This document shows, piece after piece, positions 48,246 through 54,039 of a stretch of DNA of 54,039 nt. The notes beneath the pieces are model-generated. The model saw nothing but the letters and a program-made list of their open reading frames with translations. It did no database searches and was not told the origin of the DNA. Source of the DNA: Actinomycetes bacterium (GTDB lineage: Bacteria; Actinomycetota; Actinomycetes; Propionibacteriales; Propionibacteriaceae); contig JAJZQV010000009.1 of assembly GCA_021803025.1 (NCBI GenBank), forward strand, positions 1 through 54,039. The letters run 5' to 3'. A program made the position numbers and the translations under genes. Each line of letters starts with the position of its first letter. The first letter of the stretch is position 1.

Positions 48246-49247
48246 GTGCCGAGGCTCCGACGAGTCGCCGCCTCCTCGGCCGGGTGGCATCGACGAAGGG
48301 CCGGGCGGGGCTTCCCCTACACGGACAGTAAGGGGAACCCGCTCGGCCCCGCCGACGTGGAGAGGATCCGCGCGCTCGCCATCCCGCCGGCGTGGCGGGA
48401 CGTGTGGATCTGTCCGTACCCGAACGGCCATCTGCAGGCCACCGGGCTCGATGCCGCCGGTCGGCGGCAGTACCTCTACCACCCCGCGTGGCGCGTCATG
48501 CGCGACACGGAGAAGTTCGCCCGCATCGTGGAGGCCGCCGGCCGGCTTCCTGCTGTTCGGAACGAGGTCGCAAACGACCTCGAGCTCGACGGGATGCCGA
48601 TGGAGCGTGCCCTGGCGGTGGCGTTCCGTCTCCTCGACCTCGGAGCGTTCCGTATCGGCAGCGACGCGTACGCGGACCAGAACGGCTCCTTCGGGCTGAC
48701 CACGCTCCAGAGGCGACACGTGCGCCGCCACGGGCCGGACATTGTCTTCTCGTTCGTCGGCAAGTCCGGGGTGCAGCACGTCATCACCATCAGCGACCCG
48801 CAGGCGATCGCCGCGCTCGACGTCATGCGACATCGTCGCGATGCCCGGACCGGCCTCCTTGCGTACCGCCGCAGCACCGGCTGGTCGGAGCTCACCGCGT
48901 CGGCTGTCAACGACTAGCTCGCTCGGCTCTTCGGCACGGGCTTCACGGCCAAGGACTTCCGCACGTGGAACGCGACGGTGATGGCCGCGGAGTCGCTCGC
49001 CCTCTCGGGGGAGCCGGGCCGTACGGCGGCCTCGCGGCGTCGCGCCGTGAAAGCCGCGGCCACGGCGGTCGCCGAGTACCTCGGGAACACCGTCGCGGTC
49101 GCCACGTCGTCGTACATCGACCCGAGGGTCGTGGACCTGTACGAGTCGGGCGTCACGATCGAGCAGGCAGCCGCGGGCTCCTACCGAACGCCCGAGAAGC
49201 GCCGCTCAGCGCTGGAGGCGGCCGTACGGGAGATGCTCACGCCCTGA
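48246..49247 (+). pseudogene. Topoisomerase IB (poxvirus-type), amber codon in frame
   Basis: The frame from GTG 48246 encodes an eukaryote/poxvirus-type topoisomerase IB over 333 codons. The N-terminal AIPPAWRDVWICPYPNGHLQATGLDAAGRRQYLYHPAWR and FRLLDLGAFRIGSDAYADQNGSFGLTTLQRRHV are seen. At codon 224 (48915-48917) a TAG replaces what should be a Tyr or similar (VND-stop-LARLF). The downstream half, FTAKDFRTWNATVMAAESLAL and YLGNTVAVATSSYIDPRVVDLY, includes the probable catalytic Tyr290 and remains well conserved. The truncated product lacks the active-site Tyr. It lies 11 bases after the sigma factor gene. Confidence 0.85.
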
Positions 49248-49359
49248 GCGGGGCACGCGCAGGTGTGTCGAAGTCGCAGGGTACGGGACGCGAGGGCCGG
49301 GTATGGGTGCCAGTAACCCCCGGGGTCGTTCGGCGACCGCCCGGGCGTTCGCCGGATGA

Positions 49360-49391
49360 GGTGTACCGGTTGAAAAGCCAGCCGGTACACC
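49360..49391. terminator. Perfect 10-bp hairpin upstream of the ANTAR regulator
   Basis: GGTGTACCGG (49360-49369) pairs exactly with CCGGTACACC (49382-49391) around a 12-base loop. It lies 113 bases after the topoisomerase remnant's stop and 102 bases before the next start. It may terminate the upstream transcript or act as an operator; a TAAAAT at 49437-49442 is a possible -10 for the regulator gene. Confidence 0.5.
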
Positions 49392-49492
49392 GTCCCGGTC
49401 CTGACGAGCGCTGGTCGATACGGCTCTGTTTCCGCCTAAAATGCTCTCCAACAGTTCAACGATCGACGCCGTCGTAGGGCGGGGAGGGCTCC

Positions 49493-50944
49493 ATGCCTGG
49501 CACAGGGGGGGGACGGGACGACGTGTCACCCGACCGCGCCTCCGTTCCTGCCCGGGTGCCCCGATCCGCTCCGGCAAGGTCGCGGACCATCCGACTCCTC
49601 ATCGCTGAGAGCGACCCCGAGCTGGGGCGCTTGCTCGTCGAGTCGCTGGAAGGCGAGTACGACACGCGCCTCACGGCCAATGGAGAGGAAGCTCTGAGAG
49701 TCATGCGCGACGGCGACATCGACCTCGTCCTGGTCGAGGGTGCCCATCCGGGGATCGATGGGCTCGAGCTCGTACGGCAGATCCGCAGCGATCCAGAGCT
49801 GCGAGACCTGCCTGTTGTCTTGCTCGCAGTGAGTGCTGGCGGATCCGTCGACGTGGGCATACCCGACGGGGCCGACGACTACGTCGTCGAGCCCCGGGAA
49901 GTGGCTGACCTTCGTGCACGCCTGACGTCGAACCTCGCCCGCGTCCGGGAAAGGTCGGCGGACGCCGGCTGGCGGCGGGCAATCCTGCTCGCGTTGGCCG
50001 ACCCGCTGGTGATCTTCGATGATCAGGGGGTCGTCCTGGAGCTCAACCAGGCGTTCACCAGGCTTTTCGGCTACTCGCTGGATGACGGACCCCTCGAGCC
50101 TCCCTACCCCTGGTGGCCGACCGAGGACGAGGACCCGGAGGCGCTCCAGACGATCCTCGACCTCCACACGGCTGCCCTGCGCCACCACGAGGTCGAGGCG
50201 GACGTGGTCTTCTACACGAAGGACCGCCGCCCCGTCTGGGTGCACAGTGCCGGTGCCAACGTCGACCTGCCGTTGGCGGGATCGAGCGCTCACATCTGGG
50301 TCCTGCGCGACATCACGCATGACAAGCAGGCCCAGGAGCGACGCGCGGCGGCAGCGGCGATCAGCGCGGAGTTCGCCAGCGTCGAGGACCTCGAGACGTT
50401 GCTCAGCATCGCCGAGCACGGCTTCGAAGCCCTCTTCGACGGCGGCAGCACCATACAGATCGACCTGGGAGACCGGTATCTCTTCAGGGCCGGACGTGAC
50501 ATCGTCGAGGCCGAGCTCATGGCTGAGGTGGCCAAGGGCCTAGCAGGCTCCCCGAGCGCGGACTCCATCTCGTACCGGCCCGGCATCCTGCTGGTACCCC
50601 AGACGAGCACGATCGGCGCCCGGGCGTGGGTCCAGTTCCGCTGGCCTCGCCGGATCTCGGTCGAGGAGATGATCGCGGCCGACCTCCTGGCTCAGGCGTT
50701 CGGACTGGCCCTCGACCGCGTGGTCGAGCGGCAGCGGTCCGCGGACAAGCAGGCGAACCTCGAGGCCGCCATGGAGAGCCACCGGACGGTCGGCCAGGCC
50801 GTCGGCATCCTCGTCGAGCGCCACAAGCTGCTGCCGCACCAGGCGTTCGACCGGCTCAAGAAGGCGAGCCAGAATCGGAACCTCAAGCTCCGGGAGGTCG
50901 CGATGCGCGTCGTGGAGACAGGCGCGGACCCCGAGGACGTCTAG
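49493..50944 (+). CDS. Receiver-PAS-GAF-ANTAR regulator
   Basis: The 483-residue protein has an N-terminal receiver-like domain (IRLLIAESDPELGRLLVESLEGEYDTRLTANGEEALRVMRDGDIDLVLVEGAHPGIDGLELV). The usual phosphorylated Asp is a Glu (LVEGAHPG), and Lys near the end is not evident. A PAS domain follows (ALADPLVIFDDQGVVLELNQAFTRLFGYSLDD), then a GAF-like region and an ANTAR RNA-binding domain (AMESHRTVGQAVGILVERHKLLPHQAFDRLKKASQNRNLKLREVAMRVVE). ANTAR proteins bind two-hexaloop RNAs to prevent termination. The ATG at 49493 follows GGGGAGGG. The stop overlaps the convergent oxidoreductase remnant by four bases. Confidence 0.88.
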   Translation: MPGTGGGRDDVSPDRASVPARVPRSAPARSRTIRLLIAESDPELGRLLVESLEGEYDTRLTANGEEALRVMRDGDIDLVLVEGAHPGIDGLELVRQIRSDPELRDLPVVLLAVSAGGSVDVGIPDGADDYVVEPREVADLRARLTSNLARVRERSADAGWRRAILLALADPLVIFDDQGVVLELNQAFTRLFGYSLDDGPLEPPYPWWPTEDEDPEALQTILDLHTAALRHHEVEADVVFYTKDRRPVWVHSAGANVDLPLAGSSAHIWVLRDITHDKQAQERRAAAAAISAEFASVEDLETLLSIAEHGFEALFDGGSTIQIDLGDRYLFRAGRDIVEAELMAEVAKGLAGSPSADSISYRPGILLVPQTSTIGARAWVQFRWPRRISVEEMIAADLLAQAFGLALDRVVERQRSADKQANLEAAMESHRTVGQAVGILVERHKLLPHQAFDRLKKASQNRNLKLREVAMRVVETGADPEDV

Positions 50945-51762
50945 TCCCGGCGACGGTCCGGCAGCTCCGGCAGGTCGTCGACGGCGGGTCCTTCGAGGAC
51001 GCGACCCGTCGGGCTGAAGCGGGACCGGTGGAGAGGGCAATCCCAGGACCGCTCCGCGTCATTCCACCTCAGGACTCCGCCGAGGTGAGTACAGACCGCC
51101 GAGACCGTACAGGTCCTGCCGACGACGGTGGACATGCCGGCCGGTCTCGTCCCGACCCTGCCGACGACGCCCATCCCTTCCGGCGGTGCGTCATCGGGCA
51201 TCGGACGCGTCGTCGCGGCGGCCCAGCCCGCCGGTGAGGTGCGACGCCACCCCTGCGCCGAACCGCAGCCCGTCGAGGACATCGCACGCGGCGGCAGCGC
51301 GTCGAGGGGCTTGGCCCACGGCACGTCCGTACCGGTGAGCGCCCCCGCCAGCCGCAGGGCAGCAGCGACGGCGTTCGTCATGCCCCACTTGTCGTACCCG
51401 GTCGCCACGAGGACCCGGTCCCTGGTCATCGGGACGTGCCCCATCTGCTCGACCAGCCAGGCCTGTCCGGCCCGGATCGCCGCGGCGTGCCTCCGCAGCC
51501 TCTCGTCGCCCTGGTGGCGCCGGGTCCGGGACATCACGGTGCCCTGCAGGAGGCTCAGCTTCGCCATGGTGTTGCCGGTCGTCACCGCACCTGGGAGACG
51601 AGCCTCGACGAGCGCCACGCGCTGGCCCGCGCGTGCGAGGAGGAGGGCGGTCGTCACGCCCGTGAGTCCGGCGCCTGCGAGGACCGTGTCGTACGTTGCC
51701 CCCGCGACGGGAGCGACTCCCTTCGTGCTGATCGGCTTCGTTGCCAGCCACAAGGACGTCAT
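50941..51762 (-). pseudogene. FAD-dependent oxidoreductase with C-terminal Rieske domain, internally deleted
   Basis: The frame starts MTSLWLATKPIS and has a dinucleotide-binding motif VLAGAGLTGVTTALLLARAGQRVALVEA followed by GNTMAKLSLLQGTVMS. After QAWLVEQM the sequence jumps to RDRVLVATGYDKWGMTNAVAAALRLAGALTG, near the end of the FAD domain. The C-terminus is a Rieske [2Fe-2S] domain (VCTHLGGVLRWNDAERSWDCPLHRSRFSPTGRV) with both Cys-x-His pairs. Relatives are about 500 residues, so about 230 residues are missing from the middle, including most of the substrate domain; another shift may lie near 51270. The frame is open but the product is unlikely to be functional. Confidence 0.7.
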
Positions 51763-51996
51763 CGTGCGCGCCTCTCCGGCGCCCGGGCAGGGGCGCCCCA
51801 GGCGTTCCAGTACCCCGCCGACACCCGGGGCATGCGGAGACCGGCAGGGTGGGCCCCGGAGGCAGGGGACACCAGACGGGGGCGGATCGACGTGCCCAGA
51901 CCGGACGTACGGCGAGACGTGGACACCGGGGAATCGGCATGCCAGTTCCTTGGCCGCACCGCGATGCCTCCCCGGCCTCGTGGGTACAGGCGCGCC

Positions 51997-52881
51997 ATGA
52001 CCGACAAGAAGCAGGAGATGTCGAACGGCTTCCACTCTCCGGAACAGGAGCCGCCCGGCCGCACCGACGCGATGGTGCCGCGGCCGGACCATGGCGAGCA
52101 CAGCTACGAGGGACACCACCGGCTGGACGGGATGCGGGCCCTCATCACCGGGGGCGACTCCGGGATCGGCCGGGCGGTGGCCATCGCCTTCGCCCGCGAG
52201 GGGGCGGCAGGAGTCGCCATCAACTACCTCCCCGAGGAACAGCCGGACGCCGAGGAGACCGCGAGCTGGATCAGGGACGCGGGCGCGACGGCGGTGCTCG
52301 TTCCCGGGGACCTCAGGGACCCGGAGACGTGCGAACAGGTGGTCGAGTCGGCCGTGAGCGAGCTCGGCGGGCTCGAGATCCTCGTCAACAACGCAGGGTT
52401 CCACTACACGAAGGGGAGCTCGGGAACGATCGAGGGACTCCAGGCTGACACCGTGGGGCGCGTCTTCAGGACGAACATCGAGGCCGTGCTGTGGCTCACT
52501 CACGCGGCGCTCCCGCACCTCAAGGAAGGCTCGTCGATCATCAATACGAGCTCGATCCAGTCGTACGAGCCGTCGGGTCACCTGCTTGACTACGCGGCGA
52601 CGAAGGCGGGCATCAACAGCATCACGGTCAACCTCGCCGGGCAGCTGGGGCCGAAGGGCATCCGGGTGAACGCTGTCGCGCCGGGTCCGATCTGGACGCC
52701 GCTGCAGCCCGCGACCCGGAGTCCGGAGGAGCTCGAGTCGTTCGGGAAGCAGGCGCCGCTCGGCCGCGCCGGGCAGCCCGCCGAGGTCGCACCCGCGTAC
52801 GTGTTCCTCGCCTCGCCGCGCGACGCGAGCTACGTATCGGGCTCGATCCTGGGCGTCACCGGCGGAGGGGCGACGTTCTGA
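51997..52881 (+). CDS. Short-chain dehydrogenase/reductase (YghA/YhdF-like)
   Basis: The 294-residue protein is a classical SDR: GMRALITGGDSGIGRAVAIAFAREGA (GxxxGxG), DLRDPETCEQVVESAV, ILVNNAGFHYTKGS (NNAG), IINTSSIQSYEPSGHLLDYAATKAGINSITVNLA (Ser, YxxxK) and RVNAVAPGPIWTPLQPA. The N-terminal 45-residue extension with EQEPPGRTDAMVPRPDHGEHSYEGHHRLDG is typical of the glucose/aldehyde-reductase-like stress SDR group, often induced in stationary phase. The TGA is followed with a one-base overlap by a zinc alcohol dehydrogenase remnant whose start codon is lost. Confidence 0.9.
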   Translation: MTDKKQEMSNGFHSPEQEPPGRTDAMVPRPDHGEHSYEGHHRLDGMRALITGGDSGIGRAVAIAFAREGAAGVAINYLPEEQPDAEETASWIRDAGATAVLVPGDLRDPETCEQVVESAVSELGGLEILVNNAGFHYTKGSSGTIEGLQADTVGRVFRTNIEAVLWLTHAALPHLKEGSSIINTSSIQSYEPSGHLLDYAATKAGINSITVNLAGQLGPKGIRVNAVAPGPIWTPLQPATRSPEELESFGKQAPLGRAGQPAEVAPAYVFLASPRDASYVSGSILGVTGGGATF

Positions 52882-53913
52882 CGCGAGCCGTCACGTGGCA
52901 GGGGTGCGGGCGGGTCGAGGTGAGCGAGGTGCCGGACCCGCGGGTCGAGCAGCGAAACGACATCGTCGTCAAGGTGACCTCCACGGCGATCTGCGGCTCG
53001 GACCTGTACCTGATCGGGCCTCTCACCCCGTACCTGTCGCGGGGGCGACATCCTCGGTCACGAGTTCATGGGGACGGTGGAGGTGGTCGGCCCCGAGGTC
53101 ACGACGATCCACGTCGGGGACCGCGTCGTCGTCCCGTTCACCAACTCGTGCGGACACTGCTTCATGTGCCGCCACGGCCTCCAGTCGCAGTGCGAGACGA
53201 CGTCGGTGCGTCAGTACGGGACGGGAGCCGCGCCCTTCGGTTACACGAAGCTGTACGGACGGGTGCCCGGCGGGCAGGCGGAGTACGTACGGGTGCCGCA
53301 GGCCCAGTACGGACCCGTCGTCCTGCCCCCGCCGGGCCGCGACGAGAGGTGGCTGTACCTGCATCCTGCCGACAGGGCGTCGCGTACACAGATCTGGAAC
53401 CCGGCGACACCGTCGCCGTCATCGGGCTCGGGCCGGTGGGACAGCGCGATCCGAGACCTGACCGGCGGACGCGGTGCGGACCGTGTTCGACGCGGTGGGG
53501 ATGGAGGCGCACGGCTCCCCGATGGCGAAGGTCGCCACCGATCTGTTCACGACACTGCCACGAGGGGCGACAGCTGCGCTCAACAAGCGGTCGGGGTGGA
53601 CCGCATAGCGGCGCTGAAGACGGCGTTCGGGTCCGTACGTTGCGGAGGAACGGTCTCGTTGTCCGGGGTGTACGGAGGGTCGGCCGTCCCCGTCAACCTC
53701 ATGAGGCTCTTCGACCGCCAGGTGACCATCCGCATGGGGCAGGCCAACGTGCGGCGCTGGACCGACCACCTCCTCCGGCTCGTTTCGCGGGATGACGTGT
53801 TCGACGTCGAACGCCTGGCGAGCCACCACCTGCCTCTGGAGGACGCGCCCGATGCGTACCGGATGTTCCGCGCCAAGACCCACGACTGCATCAAGGTCGT
53901 GCTGCATCCCTGA
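52881..53913 (+). pseudogene. Zinc-dependent alcohol dehydrogenase, broken
   Basis: The sequence encodes a GroES-like zinc alcohol dehydrogenase in pieces. The expected start (MRAVTWQG) is ACG instead of ATG at 52881-52883, giving TGACG where TGATG would couple it to the SDR stop. The frame changes near 53045, so that LGHEFMGTVEVVGPEVTTIHVGDRVVVPFTNSCGHCFMCRHGLQSQCE is read in a second frame; it changes again near 53340 for LEPGDTVAVIGLGPVGQ. There is an apparent deletion of some 40 residues before AIRDLTGGRGAD, then another shift to MEAHGSPMAKVATDLFTTLPRGA and on to the normal C-terminus. At least three frameshifts, one deletion and a lost start leave it inactive. Confidence 0.85.
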
Positions 53914-53976
53914 GGCGCGTGACGACGCATGATGGATGGGTAAACGGCTGATGATCCGCAGAGGAAGGAGCTGCCG

Positions 53977-54039
53977 ATGAGCGAGCACGAAGTGACGCCG
54001 GGAAGCCCGGGTTTCAGCGAGGACATCCCTGCCGGCAGT
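53977..54039 (+). CDS. Start of an unidentified gene, 3' end outside the window
   Basis: An ATG at 53977 follows a good AAGGAG ribosome-binding site (GAGGAAGGAGCTGCCG). Only 21 codons are in the window: MSEHEVTPGSPGFSEDIPAG and one more. The piece is hydrophilic and low in complexity and does not identify a family. Confidence 0.55.
   Translation, partial: MSEHEVTPGSPGFSEDIPAGS

Noticed and set aside
4541-48917. Amber (TAG) recoding as an explanation for in-frame stops in ArsP and topoisomerase IB
   Set aside because: The ArsP gene also has frameshifts and a TGA, and ordinary intact genes in the window end in TAG (for example the glycosidase and sigma factor), so simple decay is more likely.

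Overview
The window is GC-rich DNA with short intergenic gaps, many GTG starts, ATGA/GTGA stop-start overlaps, a SigB/F-type sigma factor, an ANTAR-domain regulator and a SufR/hemerythrin pair. This points to an actinobacterium, probably in Propionibacteriales; that placement is inferred from gene content and codon use, not from a marker gene.

The centrepiece (about 25.6-42.3 kb) is a propanediol-utilisation (Pdu) bacterial microcompartment locus. A long leftward operon reads pduA-B-C-D-E-G-H-K-J-L-eutJ-(PduM-position flavoprotein)-N-O-P. A rightward pair (pduU-pduV) diverges from it across a 278-bp control region. A leftward pocR-pduQ pair lies beyond. The encoded route is 1,2-propanediol -> propionaldehyde (PduCDE, repaired by PduGH, with cobalamin adenosylated by PduO), then oxidation to propionyl-CoA (PduP) and propionyl phosphate (PduL) or reduction to propanol (PduQ), inside a shell of PduA/B/J/K/N/U. 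An aldo/keto reductase and an FGGY sugar kinase next door may feed in deoxysugar-derived diol. The K-J order and EutJ after PduL recall lactobacillar and propionibacterial loci. In the window as given, pduB has a one-base frameshift near its 3' end.

Left of the Pdu locus: a partial glycosidase; a tiny metallothionein not previously called because of its size; ArsR beside a decayed ArsP-type permease; an epimerase/aldo-keto reductase pair; an SGNH hydrolase coupled to a cyclopropane-fatty-acid synthase; two convergent radical-SAM genes with a SHOCT protein; Hsp20 and a cupin; a NERD protein; a P-type cation ATPase overlapping two TrkA-type genes; a membrane molybdopterin oxidoreductase; and an acyl-CoA-ligase/SGNH/AcpS trio. 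Right of it: a pseudo-receiver/roadblock protein, a SufR-like regulator divergent from a hemerythrin protein over a perfect operator palindrome, general-stress genes (a GPGG mini-protein, CsbD with a SigB-type promoter, a sigma factor), an ANTAR response regulator and an SDR.

Two features stand out beyond the Pdu locus. First, gene decay is unusually common and often takes the form of internal deletions that leave both gene ends recognisable: CPBP protease, two NAD synthase copies, an FAD-Rieske oxidoreductase, a zinc alcohol dehydrogenase and part of an acyl-CoA ligase; there are also frameshifts (DsbA-like, ArsP, PduB) and an amber codon (topoisomerase IB). Second, intergenic spaces carry several distinct families of inverted or tandem repeats, including a 79-bp element with perfect 20-bp arms and an 88-bp nested palindrome. 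No rRNA, tRNA, CRISPR array or transposase gene was recognised.
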